NCBI RefSeq assembly: GCF_000763575.1
Contig: NZ_CP009170.1
Location: forward strand, 831,501-895,500
Source of the DNA: Thermoanaerobacter kivui
GTDB lineage: Bacteria > Bacillota > Thermoanaerobacteria > Thermoanaerobacterales > Thermoanaerobacteraceae
Direction: 5' to 3'
Length of the DNA stretch: 64,000 nt
Numbering within the stretch: the stretch's first letter is position 1; each line of letters starts with the position of its first letter. The position numbers were made by a program, and so were the translations under genes. Below the pieces are notes generated by a model. It searched no databases. It worked only from the letters and a program-made list of their open reading frames with translations, and had not been told where the DNA came from. This document shows positions 16,296-25,928 of the stretch, in pieces.

Positions 16296-18083
16296 TTAAT
16301 TAAATACACTTGCTTGTTTAGGAAGTTCTCCTTTTTTAAGCCATCTATACCATTTTATAGCTGAATCTATTATAATAATTATGGTAAGTAATATTATTGC
16401 AATTGAAAGTACGACAAGTAATGTGTTACCCTTTGGAAGATAGTTGGTAACTATATTTAAGTATGCAGCGTACAATGTAGTTGCAGCCACAAATATGAAA
16501 GGAATTAATGTTATCCACATATATTGTGGCTTTCCTTTTTTAATGATGACAGTAGTTCCTAAAGCTAAAGCTATTGCTCCAAGTAGCTGGTTGGAAGTTC
16601 CAAACAAAGGCCATATTGTTGAAATGTTTCCACCATATACTAAGTAACCCCATGCGAAAGACATCAAGAAACTTGTCAAAATTATCCCTGGCCACCAATT
16701 CCTATCTCTTAAAGGTTTGTATATTGCTCCACCTGCTTCTTGTAACAAATATCTTCCAATACGAGTGCCTGCGTCTATTGTAGTTAAGATGAATAATGCT
16801 TCAAATAGTATTACAAAATGATAGAGATATGCACCCAGATTCTCTAAAAAAGGAATTTTAGAGAAGATAAATGTCATCCCTACACCAAGTGTCACTGCAC
16901 CTCCTGGCCTTCCCGCTACATTTTCTCCGACTAACTGCGATAAAACTGGAAGATCTACAACTTTCATGCCCAACTTTTGGAAGACTTCAGGAGTTACGTT
17001 TATGGCAAAGTAGTCAGCAGGAATTAAGCTTGTCGCAGCGATTAAAGCCATCATTGCGACAAAACCTTCTGCCAGCATTGCTCCATAAGCTATAGGCAGT
17101 ATGTCTTTTTCATTTTTAATCATTTTAGGAGTTGTCCCTGAGGACACAAGTGAGTGGAAACCGGATAAAGCACCGCAGGCAATTGTGATAAACACATAGG
17201 GCCATACTTTTCCAGAGATTATAGGACCGCCGCCTGCGACAAATTCTGTTATAGCAGGCATTCTTATCGTAGGATTTACGATTATAACGCCTATTGCGAG
17301 AAGAAGCATTACTCCCAATTTCATATAAGTGCTTAAATAATCTCTGGGCACTAACAAAAGCCATACAGGTAAAACTGCTGCGAAAAAGCCATAGGTAGCC
17401 AATATTATCGTCATTTCTTTTTGGTTAAATGTTAAATAATGAGCTAAAGCGGTGTGTTCAATGTAAGGACCTGCAACAACGGACAATATCAAAAGGGTTA
17501 CACCTATTATTGTTGCTCCTTTTACATCGTCAGGTCTAATCCATTTCATGTATATTCCCATAAAGATTGCTATAGGAATAGTGGCAGCAACTGTGAATGT
17601 TCCCCATGGGCTGTTGTATAAGGCATTTACTACAACAAGTGCAAGACCTGCCATTGCTATTACAAGTATGAAAATAACAGCTATTGCAGTTGCTACTCCT
17701 GATACTTTACCTACTTCTTTTCGGGTAATGTCTATTATTGAAGACCCATCGTGCCTTACGGATGCGAAAAGTATTACCATGTCGTGAACTGCTCCTGCCA
17801 GTACTGCCCCAATTAAAATCCATAAAGCTCCTGGTAGCCAGCCAAATTGTGCAGCGAGCACTGGTCCTACAAGAGGTCCTGCGCCGGCTATTGCGGCAAA
17901 ATGGTGACCAAAAAGGACCCATTTGTTAGTTGGAACGTAGTCATAGCCATTTTCAAACTTATAGGCAGGTGTTGTTCTGTTTTCATCAAATGCAAGAACT
18001 TTGGCAGCAATGAAGGCGCCGTAAAAGCGGTATGCCAGAGCGTATACGCTTGCTGCTATGATGACTAATACCATTGCACTCAT
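16296..18083 (-). CDS. cstA: CstA-family carbon starvation transporter
   Basis: This 595-residue protein with about 16 membrane helices belongs to the CstA/BtsT (YjiY) family, which takes up pyruvate or peptides. Signature blocks are FGHHFAAIAGAGPLVGPVLA near residue 57, the GAVHDMVILFASVRHDGSSI block near 96 and SGFHSLVSSGTTPKMI near 310. The start at 18083 follows GGGAGG at 7 bases; an ATG 33 bases upstream lacks a site. The adjacent LytS/LytR-type system and the paired repeats before this promoter suggest it is the regulated target, as BtsS/BtsR controls the CstA-type pyruvate transporter in E. coli. Pyruvate as substrate is inference. Confidence 0.9.
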   Translation of the reverse strand: MSAMVLVIIAASVYALAYRFYGAFIAAKVLAFDENRTTPAYKFENGYDYVPTNKWVLFGHHFAAIAGAGPLVGPVLAAQFGWLPGALWILIGAVLAGAVHDMVILFASVRHDGSSIIDITRKEVGKVSGVATAIAVIFILVIAMAGLALVVVNALYNSPWGTFTVAATIPIAIFMGIYMKWIRPDDVKGATIIGVTLLILSVVAGPYIEHTALAHYLTFNQKEMTIILATYGFFAAVLPVWLLLVPRDYLSTYMKLGVMLLLAIGVIIVNPTIRMPAITEFVAGGGPIISGKVWPYVFITIACGALSGFHSLVSSGTTPKMIKNEKDILPIAYGAMLAEGFVAMMALIAATSLIPADYFAINVTPEVFQKLGMKVVDLPVLSQLVGENVAGRPGGAVTLGVGMTFIFSKIPFLENLGAYLYHFVILFEALFILTTIDAGTRIGRYLLQEAGGAIYKPLRDRNWWPGIILTSFLMSFAWGYLVYGGNISTIWPLFGTSNQLLGAIALALGTTVIIKKGKPQYMWITLIPFIFVAATTLYAAYLNIVTNYLPKGNTLLVVLSIAIILLTIIIIIDSAIKWYRWLKKGELPKQASVFN

Positions 18084-18121
18084 ATAAAAACCTCCCATGT
18101 TAATAGATTTCAGCATAAATT

Positions 18122-18187
18122 TAACATATATTTTAAACGATTTCAGTCAATTTGAGATGAAAAGAAGAAATTAAACTATGAAAAGAA
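18122..18187 (-). promoter_or_regulatory. cstA promoter with LytTR-type direct repeats
   Basis: On the minus strand the 8-bp word CTTTTCAT occurs at 18185-18178 and 18164-18157, separated by exactly 13 bases (21-bp period, two helix turns). TTGACT (18150-18145), 16 bases and TATGTT (18128-18123) follow immediately. Two half-sites on one DNA face just above the -35 box is the arrangement used by LytTR activators such as BtsR. Identity extends to 10 bp (TTCTTTTCAT). Confidence 0.6.
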
Positions 18188-18204
18188 ATATATAGTGATA
18201 AAAA

Positions 18205-18231
18205 GAAAAGACAGGGTTATACATCCCTGTC
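18205..18231 (-). terminator. terminator of the lytS-lytR operon
   Basis: On the minus strand GACAGGG (18231-18225), loop 8, CCCTGTC (18216-18210), then TTTTCTTTTT. The first arm overlaps the last codons of the regulator gene. It separates the regulator transcript from cstA. Confidence 0.8.
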
Positions 18232-18984
18232 AAGACCCAGCAAAAGTTTTAGTTCTTTTATTTGAGATTTGCCTACAGGTATTTGGGTTTTTTTGTTGTC
18301 ATCCATTACCACCCAGTAAGTGCCTTTGAACCAAGGCAATATTTCTATTATTTTATTTAAGTTAACAATGTAACTTTTTTGAACCCTAAAAAAGGCATTT
18401 TCTTTAAGCTTTTCTTCAAGGCTTTTTATCGTTCCTTTGTATATAAAATTGTCACTTTTAGTTTTTACCATAACGTCTCCTTCATAGGCTTCTGCAAAAA
18501 TTATTTCATCTAAATCGATAAGTTTTATTCTTCCATTTTTTTCAACAGCTAATTTTTCTATTTTTTTGTTTTCGAATTCTAAGGAGGGATTATATTGTCG
18601 TTTCCATTCCATATCTTTATAAAAGGTTCTTATTTTTTCTAATGTCTTATATAGCCTATGCTGACTTATTGGTTTTAAAAGATAATCAAGGGCTCCTATT
18701 TCAAAAGCTTCTATTGCGTGCATATCATAAGCGGTTACAAAAACCACATAAGGCAGTTTCCCGACAGAAGATATATGTTTTGCTACATCGGAACCGTTTA
18801 TTTTTGGAATGTTTATGTCGAGAAATACTACTTCAGGCTTTAACTCTTCTATCAATTTTAGCGCTGAAAGACCGTTGTCAGCCTCTCCTACAATTTCTAT
18901 GTCTTCATACTCACTAAGAAGATATTTGAGTTCATCTCTTGCAGGTGGTTCGTCGTCAATAATTAACGCTTTCAATTTCTTCAT
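18217..18984 (-). CDS. LytTR-family response regulator
   Basis: This 255-residue protein has an N-terminal receiver domain with DDE acidic pair (about residues 9-11), phospho-acceptor Asp in VVFLDINIPK (about 54), Thr/Lys in FVTAYD and YLLKP, and a C-terminal LytTR DNA-binding domain (about 145-250; KNGRIKLIDLDEIIFAEAYEG, AFFRVQKSYIVNLNKI). The third ATG (18984) is preferred over two slightly earlier ATGs because the AAAGGGATG site is then properly spaced. It overlaps the kinase gene by about 29 bases. Its likely target is cstA just downstream. Confidence 0.9.
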   Translation of the reverse strand: MKKLKALIIDDEPPARDELKYLLSEYEDIEIVGEADNGLSALKLIEELKPEVVFLDINIPKINGSDVAKHISSVGKLPYVVFVTAYDMHAIEAFEIGALDYLLKPISQHRLYKTLEKIRTFYKDMEWKRQYNPSLEFENKKIEKLAVEKNGRIKLIDLDEIIFAEAYEGDVMVKTKSDNFIYKGTIKSLEEKLKENAFFRVQKSYIVNLNKIIEILPWFKGTYWVVMDDNKKTQIPVGKSQIKELKLLLGLDRDV

Positions 18985-20695
18985 ATACATCATCCCTTTT
19001 TAAGTAAGCTTTGGGTATTTTAAAAGAAACTTTTGTACCAATCTTTTCTTCGCTTTTAACTACTAGAGAACATTCTTTACAAAATATAGTAGTAAGCCTT
19101 TCATTTACATTATAAAGACCAATTCCTGCTCCATTGCCAAAACCTTTTCTCAAAAGATTTTGTTGGTCTTCTTGTTTTATTCCTATTCCATCGTCTTCTA
19201 CACAAAAGCTAATGTAGTCTACTTTGTCTTTTATTTTTATTTTGATAGTTCCACCATCACCTTTCGGGAGGATACCGTGTTTTACGGCATTTTCAACTAT
19301 TGGCTGAAGGGTAAAAGAAGGCATGTAATAGGACATTACACTTTCATCAATGTCTTGTTCTATGTTTAGTTTATCTCCAAAGCGAGCTTTTTCTATATAT
19401 AAGTAAGCATTGATATTATTTAACTCTTGCTCAATAGTGACATACTTTCCTACATTTTTTAAATTGTGTCTAAAATATTCACTTAAATTTATTAAAAGTT
19501 CTCTTGCTTCATCAGGCTTTGTTCTTATAAAGGATATGACTGTATTTAAAGCATTAAACAAAAAATGAGGATTGATTTGGGATTGAAGAGCGTTAAGTTT
19601 TGCTTCAGTGGCCAATTTTCTTTGATATTCTGCATCAGCAATTTCTAATTGATAAGATATTAAGTGCCCTAATCCTTTAGCGAGTTCAATTTCTGTATTT
19701 GAGATGACATCATTTCTCGATTTACTTCCTCCTTTGTAGAGTTTTAATGTTCCTACCAATTTATCGTACTTAAAAAGAGGTACAACTACAGCAGAGGATA
19801 AAGGGCAATCCTGATGGGAACATCCGATTTCTTCTTTTGATTTGGCTATGCGGATTTTTCTAGTTTTTAAAACTTCTTTTGTCGCTTTTGTGAGTACTGG
19901 TGTACCAGGTTTATGGTGGTCTGAAGCGATGCCGACATGAGCTAAAATTTTCTTTTTGTCGGTTAATGTAACAGCCGATACATTTGTGGAATTATATATT
20001 ATTTCTGCTGTTTTTTGTGCCGATTCTTCATTTAATCCTTTTCTTAAGTATGGCAGAGTTTTGGATGCAATTTCAAGGGCGATTTTTGCTTGCATGGCAG
20101 AGATTTGTTCTTTTTCATCGAAGACCGATTTAATTATTATCATAAATATAGCTATACCTGTTGCATTGACTATCATCATAGGTAATCCTATAATATCTAC
20201 CAATTCTAAAGCTTGGGAAAAAGGCTTGGCAGTTGTTAAAATGATTAACATTTGTACAGCTTCACCTATAAATCCTGCCACAAATGCCAATTCCCAAGGG
20301 ACATGTTCCCCTTTATAATATTTTCTTATAAGTCCACCAGAAAATCCTTCTAAAATAGTAGATACGCCACAAGACATTGCTGTAAAACCACCTAAGAAAA
20401 ATCTGTGAACTCCTGCTATTAAACCTGCACCTAAACCTACTAAAGGGCCTCCTATTAAGCCTGCTACCATTGGACCTACCACTCTTGAGTTTGCAATAGC
20501 GTCTTTTATAGGTACACCGACGTAAGTTCCTGCAATACCTATTACCCCAAAGATGACCATGGTCAAAAGAAGGTCTTTTTTTGTAACGCGACTGTTATAG
20601 ATTATTTTTTTGAAAAATTCTGCCTTAGAAAGCACAAAAGCTAGAAGAGCTATTATACTAAACCTTTCTGCAAGTATTATCAGAAGCTCATACAT
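18956..20695 (-). CDS. LytS-type sensor histidine kinase
   Basis: This 579-residue membrane kinase has the 5TM-5TMR_LYT sensor (about residues 30-195; NSRVVGPMVAGLIGGPLVGL and the HRFFLGGFTAMSCG loop), a GAF domain (about 215-345), the His-kinase helix with INPHFLFNALNTV (phospho-His about 383), and the ATPase domain with PIVENAVKHG, DDGIGI and GIGLYNVNERL. LytS/BtsS/YpdA-type sensors respond to pyruvate or related central metabolites. It is cotranscribed with the response regulator. The ligand here is inferred from the neighbouring CstA transporter. Confidence 0.92.
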   Translation of the reverse strand: MYELLIILAERFSIIALLAFVLSKAEFFKKIIYNSRVTKKDLLLTMVIFGVIGIAGTYVGVPIKDAIANSRVVGPMVAGLIGGPLVGLGAGLIAGVHRFFLGGFTAMSCGVSTILEGFSGGLIRKYYKGEHVPWELAFVAGFIGEAVQMLIILTTAKPFSQALELVDIIGLPMMIVNATGIAIFMIIIKSVFDEKEQISAMQAKIALEIASKTLPYLRKGLNEESAQKTAEIIYNSTNVSAVTLTDKKKILAHVGIASDHHKPGTPVLTKATKEVLKTRKIRIAKSKEEIGCSHQDCPLSSAVVVPLFKYDKLVGTLKLYKGGSKSRNDVISNTEIELAKGLGHLISYQLEIADAEYQRKLATEAKLNALQSQINPHFLFNALNTVISFIRTKPDEARELLINLSEYFRHNLKNVGKYVTIEQELNNINAYLYIEKARFGDKLNIEQDIDESVMSYYMPSFTLQPIVENAVKHGILPKGDGGTIKIKIKDKVDYISFCVEDDGIGIKQEDQQNLLRKGFGNGAGIGLYNVNERLTTIFCKECSLVVKSEEKIGTKVSFKIPKAYLKRDDVYEEIESVNY

Positions 20696-20847
20696 ATTTG
20701 TTCACTCCATTATCAAAAATTTTCTAAATTAGAAGGATAAAGTAATCAGCATGTCGTATTATTAATATATATCTCAATTATATTTATTCTACAGAAATAA
20801 CTTTTTTCCTGCAACACATATTTTCCATATATTGCATCTTAATATTT

Positions 20848-20874
20848 GGGAACAAGTTTTATTTTTTTTACGTC
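20848..20874 (+). promoter_or_regulatory. ECF-type autoregulatory promoter
   Basis: GGGAAC (20848-20853), 17 T-rich bases and CGTC (20871-20874) followed by TAA, 28 bases before the sigma gene. It resembles SigX/SigW-type promoters (AAC...CGT/CGW) and shares TTTTTTACGTCTAA with the promoter at 10710-10686, suggesting the sigma factor drives its own gene. Confidence 0.7.
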
Positions 20875-20901
20875 TAAATTGAATGAAAGGGAGGTTAGAA
20901 A

Positions 20902-21477
20902 GTGGGACAGGAGGAGTTGTTGGAAAGGGCAAAAGCTGGAGAGGTGGAGGCTTTTGAAATTCTCGCAAGTGAGCATCAAAAATACATCTACAATGTGATA
21001 TTAAGAATTATTTTTGATAAAGAAGAAGCATTAGACCTCACTCAGGAGACGTTACTTAAAGCGTATTTAAATATAAAAAAATTTAAAGGGAATAGTAGTT
21101 TCAGAACATGGCTTTATAGAATTGCTGTAAACAGTGCTATGGATTATTTAAGAAAAAGAAATGTGGAAAGAAATAATTTTAGAGAGATAGTGGAATTTGA
21201 AAATGGAGTAAAAGATTTTGAAACTCCTGAAGAGGTGGTAGATAAAAAATTAACTGCAGAAATTGTAATGAAAGAAATAAACAAACTTCCTATAGACTAT
21301 AAAGTGGTTTTGATTTTAAGAGATATAGAAGGTTTAAACTATGAAGAAATATCCAAGATAATGAATTTGAACTTAGGCACTGTAAAGTCTCGCTTGTGGC
21401 GAGCCAGGAATCTGCTTAAAGAGAGAATAAAGTCTTTGCCAGAATTTTTATCATTAGACGAAAGGAGGCAAGTATGA
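20902..21477 (+). CDS. ECF RNA polymerase sigma factor
   Basis: This 191-residue sigma-70 family protein has region 2 (LRIIFDKEEALDLTQETLLKAY, about residues 34-55; FRTWLYRIAVNSAMDYLRKR) and region 4 (LPIDYKVVLILRDIEGLNYEEI, about 131-152; LGTVKSRLWRARNLL). It directs RNA polymerase to ECF promoters. The GTG start has GGGAGG upstream. Its stop overlaps the anti-sigma start by 4 bases. A matching promoter before its own gene implies autoregulation. Confidence 0.92.
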   Translation: MGQEELLERAKAGEVEAFEILASEHQKYIYNVILRIIFDKEEALDLTQETLLKAYLNIKKFKGNSSFRTWLYRIAVNSAMDYLRKRNVERNNFREIVEFENGVKDFETPEEVVDKKLTAEIVMKEINKLPIDYKVVLILRDIEGLNYEEISKIMNLNLGTVKSRLWRARNLLKERIKSLPEFLSLDERRQV

Positions 21478-22547
21478 TGGATTGCAAAAAGGCACTTCAA
21501 CTTATACCCCGATATATAGATGGTGAATTGGATGTAGCACAAAAGGAAGAATTAGAAAAACACATAGAAAGCTGTGAAAGTTGCAGAAAAGAATATCAAC
21601 TGGAGAAAAATATAATAGAAAGTTTAAAAAATATGCCTCCTTTAGAACTACCTGAAGATTTCAATAAAAAAATACACGAAAAATTGGTTTACCAGAAAAA
21701 TATTTTAGAGAAGAAAAAAGAAAGGCTAAAAAAGACGTTAACAGTAGCAGTTATTGCAGCTTCTTTCATACTTATGACAGTATTTATAGCAAATATATTT
21801 TCTAATAAATCCTTACGAATTGAATCTAATGCTCCTTTAGATAATATTAAAACAGCTCAAAGTGCTGACTTATCTAAGAAGGAAGGAGCTAATAATGAGG
21901 CTAAAATATTCTCAATCACTGGTCAAAGAGGATTGCCAGCAGGAACTTCAAGGAAAATTACAAAAAATGCAACCGTCTCCTTAGAAGTAGAAGATGTCAA
22001 TGTATGTTATGATAAAGTGTTTAAATTGGTAAAAGAAGCAGAAGGCTTTATTGAAAGTTCTGATGAAACAGTATTTACCGATAATACCAAAAGAATAAAT
22101 CTTGTTTTGAAGGTGCGGGAAGATAAATTTGAAAGTGTGATTTCTCAGATTAAAGAATTTGGTAAAGTAACAGCTTTAAGAATAGATAGTAAAGACGTTA
22201 CAGAGCAGTATTATGATTTAAAAGCAAGGCTAAAAAACTTAGAAATAGAGGAACAAAAACTTCAAGACATTATGAATAAGGCTTCTACAGTCAAGGAAAT
22301 GCTTGAAGTAGAATCCGAAATAAACAGGATAAGAAGCGAAATAGAATCAATGAAAGAACAGTTAAAAGTATGGGAAAATCTTACGAGGCTAGGAACCATA
22401 AATCTTTCAATAAGAGAGGTTTCCAAGGTTGATAAACCTACGACTCTAGTTTCTTTTAAGGGAATCGGTAGAGATATAAAACAAGCTTTTATAAATAATG
22501 TAAATTTTTTAATATTTTTTATAAAGAAGCTGATAATAATATTGTAA
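21474..22547 (+). CDS. anti-sigma factor with zinc finger and DUF4349 domain, C-terminus frameshifted
   Basis: The 357-residue product has an N-terminal anti-sigma zinc finger (HIESCESC, His/Cys/Cys about residues 31-38), one membrane helix (about 88-108) and an extracytoplasmic DUF4349 domain with a coiled coil (about 245-300). It should hold the ECF sigma factor at the membrane. Close to the end the frame stops at 22547 (KKLIIIL), but the next frame continues as IVIVLPYGALAFIGYKVYIY to TGA 22616-22618, which is the second membrane helix expected for DUF4349 proteins. One missing base near 22540 would explain this. Confidence 0.85.
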   Translation: MMDCKKALQLIPRYIDGELDVAQKEELEKHIESCESCRKEYQLEKNIIESLKNMPPLELPEDFNKKIHEKLVYQKNILEKKKERLKKTLTVAVIAASFILMTVFIANIFSNKSLRIESNAPLDNIKTAQSADLSKKEGANNEAKIFSITGQRGLPAGTSRKITKNATVSLEVEDVNVCYDKVFKLVKEAEGFIESSDETVFTDNTKRINLVLKVREDKFESVISQIKEFGKVTALRIDSKDVTEQYYDLKARLKNLEIEEQKLQDIMNKASTVKEMLEVESEINRIRSEIESMKEQLKVWENLTRLGTINLSIREVSKVDKPTTLVSFKGIGRDIKQAFINNVNFLIFFIKKLIIIL

Positions 22548-22603
22548 TAGTTTTACCTTATGGTGCACTGGCTTTTATTGGGTATAAAGTGTATATCTAT
22601 TTC

Positions 22604-22639
22604 AAAAAAAGAAGATGACAATTTACATCTTCTTTTTTT
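22604..22639 (+). terminator. rho-independent terminator of the sigma/anti-sigma operon
   Basis: AAAAAAAGAAGATG (22604-22617) pairs with CATCTTCTTTTTTT (22626-22639), loop 8. The first arm overlaps the lost end of the anti-sigma gene. Confidence 0.85.
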
Positions 22640-22683
22640 TGCGGTATATTAAAATACAAAGAAATAAAAATGGGAGTGATTTA

Positions 22684-25302
22684 ATGTCTAAATTTTTAGT
22701 AATTGACGGGAGTAGCCTCATGTACAGAGCCTATTATGCCTTGCCTATGCTTACTACAAGTGAAGGATTACATACAAATGCTTTGTACGGTTTTACTATG
22801 ATGCTTATAAAACTTATTGAAGAGGAAAAACCTGATTACATAGCTATTGCTTTTGACAAAAAAGCTCCTACTTTTAGACACAAAGAGTATCAAGACTACA
22901 AAGCTACAAGACAAGCAATGCCAGAAGAATTGGCTGAACAGGTAGACCTTTTAAAAGAAATTATTGAGGGCTTTAATATAAAGATTTTAGAATTAGAAGG
23001 TTACGAAGCTGATGACATCATAGGTACTATTTCAAAGTTGGCAGAGGAAAAAGAAATGGAAGTGCTTGTAGTTACAGGAGATAGGGACGCGCTTCAATTA
23101 GTTTCGGATAAAGTGAAAGTGAAGATTTCTAAAAAGGGTATAACTCAGATGGAAGAGTTTGACGAAAAGGCTGTTTTAGAAAGATATGAAATAACTCCTC
23201 ACCAATTTATAGATTTAAAAGGACTAATGGGGGATAAATCTGACAACATCCCTGGAATACCTAATATAGGGGAAAAAACAGCAATTAAACTATTAAAAGA
23301 CTTTGGAACAATTGAGAATTTACTACAAAATCTTTCTCAGCTCAAAGGTAAGATAAAAGAAAATATAGAAAATAATAAAGAATTAGCTATAATGAGTAAA
23401 AAACTTGCTACTATAAAAAGAGACATTCCCATTGAGATAGATTTTGAGGAATATAGAGTAAAAGACTTTAATGAGGAGAAGCTTTTGGAGCTTTTTAATA
23501 AATTAGAATTCTTTAGTTTGATTGATAGCATAAAGAAAAAAAATAACGTAGAGATTGTAAATAATCATAAAGTTCAAAAATGGTCAAAAGTAGATATAAA
23601 AAAATTAATAGCTTTATTGCAAGATAGCAAAAGTATTGCTTTTTATCCACTAATTTATGAAGGGGAAATAAAGAAAATAGCTTTTTCTTTTGGAAACGAT
23701 ACTGTTTATATTGATGGTTTTCAAATAAAAGATTTAAAAGAGATTTTTGAAAAAGAAAAATTTGAATTTACAACCCATGAAATAAAAGATTTTTTAGTTA
23801 AGCTTTCTTATAAAGGAATAGAATGTAAAAGCAACTACATAGATACTGCTATAATGGCTTATCTTTTAAATCCTTCTGAGTCTAACTATGATTTGGACCG
23901 CGTGCTGAAAAAATATTTAAAAGTAGATGTTCCATCTTATGAAGAGGTATTTGGCAAAGGTAGGGATAAAAAGAAGCTTGAAGAAATAAGAGAAGATGTA
24001 CTTGCTGATTACATCTGCAGTAGATGTGTACATCTATTTGATTTAAGAAAAAAGTTGATGAATTTTATTGAAGAAATGGATATGAAAAAACTTTTATTGG
24101 AAATAGAAATGCCTCTTGTAGAAGTTTTAAAATCAATGGAAGTAAGTGGTTTTACATTGGATAAAGAAGTTCTAAAAGAGCTTTCACAAAAGATAGATGA
24201 TAGAATAGCAGAAATACTAGATAAAATTTATAAAGAAGCAGGATATCAATTTAATGTAAATTCTCCTAAGCAATTGAGTGAATTTTTGTTTGAAAAATTA
24301 AATTTACCAGTAATAAAGAAAACAAAAACAGGGTATTCTACAGATTCTGAAGTTTTAGAGCAATTAGTTCCTTATAATGATGTTGTCAGTGATATAATAG
24401 AGTATAGGCAACTTACAAAACTTAAATCTACTTATATAGATGGATTTTTGCCTCTCATGGATGAAAACAATAGAGTACATTCTAATTTTAAGCAAATGGT
24501 TACTGCTACAGGTAGAATAAGCAGTACCGAACCAAATCTACAAAATATACCTATAAGAGAAGAGTTTGGAAGACAAATTAGAAGAGCTTTTATTCCGCGG
24601 ACTAAAGATGGGTATATTGTCTCAGCTGATTATTCTCAGATTGAACTGAGGGTTTTAGCACATGTTTCGGGGGATGAGAAGCTAATAGAGTCTTTTATGA
24701 ATAATGAAGATATACATTTAAGGACTGCTTCGGAAGTTTTTAAAGTCCCAATGGAGAAAGTTACACCAGAGATGAGAAGAGCAGCAAAAGCCGTAAACTT
24801 TGGCATAATATATGGCATCAGCGATTACGGGCTTTCTCGAGACCTTAAAATATCAAGAAAAGAGGCAAAAGAGTATATAAATAATTATTTTGAAAGATAC
24901 AAAGGAGTAAAAGAATATATTGAAAAAATAGTTCGATTTGCAAAAGAAAATGGCTATGTGATTACAATAATGAACAGGAGAAGATATATTCCTGAGATAA
25001 ACTCCAGAAATTTTACTCAAAGGTCACAGGCTGAAAGGTTAGCAATGAATGCTCCAATACAGGGAAGTGCGGCTGATATAATAAAAATGGCAATGGTTAA
25101 AGTATACAACGATTTAAAAAAATTAAAACTTAAGTCTAAACTTATATTACAAGTTCATGACGAGCTTGTAGTGGATACTTATAAAGATGAAGTAGAAATC
25201 GTAAAAAAGATACTCAAAAATAATATGGAAAATGTAGTACAATTAAAAGTCCCTCTTGTAGTGGAAATCGGAGTAGGACCCAATTGGTTTTTAGCCAAGT
25301 GA
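22684..25302 (+). CDS. polA: DNA polymerase I
   Basis: This 872-residue polymerase has a 5'-3' exonuclease domain (residues 1-290; [31 protein letters not shown]), a middle 3'-5' exonuclease-like domain and the polymerase domain with motif A ([14 protein letters not shown]), motif B ([14 protein letters not shown]) and motif C (LQVHDELV). In the middle domain the first catalytic motif FDTE is replaced ([11 protein letters not shown]), so proofreading is probably lost, as in Bacillus stearothermophilus and other Gram-positive Pol I. The start at 22684 has GGGAGTG upstream; an in-frame ATG 69 bases earlier lies in the terminator. Followed closely by coaE. Confidence 0.96.
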   Translation: MSKFLVIDGSSLMYRAYYALPMLTTSEGLHTNALYGFTMMLIKLIEEEKPDYIAIAFDKKAPTFRHKEYQDYKATRQAMPEELAEQVDLLKEIIEGFNIKILELEGYEADDIIGTISKLAEEKEMEVLVVTGDRDALQLVSDKVKVKISKKGITQMEEFDEKAVLERYEITPHQFIDLKGLMGDKSDNIPGIPNIGEKTAIKLLKDFGTIENLLQNLSQLKGKIKENIENNKELAIMSKKLATIKRDIPIEIDFEEYRVKDFNEEKLLELFNKLEFFSLIDSIKKKNNVEIVNNHKVQKWSKVDIKKLIALLQDSKSIAFYPLIYEGEIKKIAFSFGNDTVYIDGFQIKDLKEIFEKEKFEFTTHEIKDFLVKLSYKGIECKSNYIDTAIMAYLLNPSESNYDLDRVLKKYLKVDVPSYEEVFGKGRDKKKLEEIREDVLADYICSRCVHLFDLRKKLMNFIEEMDMKKLLLEIEMPLVEVLKSMEVSGFTLDKEVLKELSQKIDDRIAEILDKIYKEAGYQFNVNSPKQLSEFLFEKLNLPVIKKTKTGYSTDSEVLEQLVPYNDVVSDIIEYRQLTKLKSTYIDGFLPLMDENNRVHSNFKQMVTATGRISSTEPNLQNIPIREEFGRQIRRAFIPRTKDGYIVSADYSQIELRVLAHVSGDEKLIESFMNNEDIHLRTASEVFKVPMEKVTPEMRRAAKAVNFGIIYGISDYGLSRDLKISRKEAKEYINNYFERYKGVKEYIEKIVRFAKENGYVITIMNRRRYIPEINSRNFTQRSQAERLAMNAPIQGSAADIIKMAMVKVYNDLKKLKLKSKLILQVHDELVVDTYKDEVEIVKKILKNNMENVVQLKVPLVVEIGVGPNWFLAK

Positions 25303-25312
25303 GGTGTTAAAA

Positions 25313-25909
25313 ATGGAAGTAATTGGGCTAACAGGTGGTATAGCATCAGGGAAAAGCACGGTTTCTAAGCTTTTAAAAAAGCTGGGGGCGGTGGTTATAG
25401 ATGCAGATCTTGTTTCAAGAGAGATAATGGTTAAAGGAACAGAGGCATATAATAAAATTGTTGAATATTTTGGTGAGGAGATTTTAAGAGAAGATGGGGA
25501 GATTGACAGAAAGAAACTGGGCAACATTGTTTTTGCCGATAAGAAAAAGCTCAAAAAACTTAATGAGATTACCCATCCTATAATAATAGAAAGGATAAAA
25601 GAAAAGATTGAAGAAGAAAGGCAAAAAAATCAACAAAAAGCTATTGTGCTGGACGCAGCTCTTTTAATTGAAATGAAGTTGTATAAGATGGTAGATGAAG
25701 TGTGGCTTGTGGTGGTAGATTCTAAAACGCAGATAAAGAGGGTTATGGAAAGGGATAAACTTTCTTACAGAGATGCGATAAACCGCATAAAAAGTCAAAT
25801 GCCTCTGGATGAAAAGATGAAGTATGCAGATTTTATAATAAACAATAGTAAGGATTTTAAGGCTATGGAAAAGCAAGTTACTCTATTTTGGGGAAGGTTT
25901 GCAACATAA
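25313..25909 (+). CDS. coaE: dephospho-CoA kinase
   Basis: This 198-residue cytoplasmic P-loop kinase phosphorylates dephospho-CoA in the last step of coenzyme A synthesis. It has the Walker [13 protein letters not shown] at residues 5-16, DADLVSREI (base-like Asp region about 32) and the lid region [18 protein letters not shown]. The ATG at 25313 is chosen because GAGGTG lies 6 bases upstream. It sits 10 bases after polA and overlaps nothing, so it is in the same operon, a common arrangement in clostridia. Confidence 0.95.
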   Translation: MEVIGLTGGIASGKSTVSKLLKKLGAVVIDADLVSREIMVKGTEAYNKIVEYFGEEILREDGEIDRKKLGNIVFADKKKLKKLNEITHPIIIERIKEKIEEERQKNQQKAIVLDAALLIEMKLYKMVDEVWLVVVDSKTQIKRVMERDKLSYRDAINRIKSQMPLDEKMKYADFIINNSKDFKAMEKQVTLFWGRFAT

Positions 25910-25928
25910 AGATATCGGAGGAATAACT

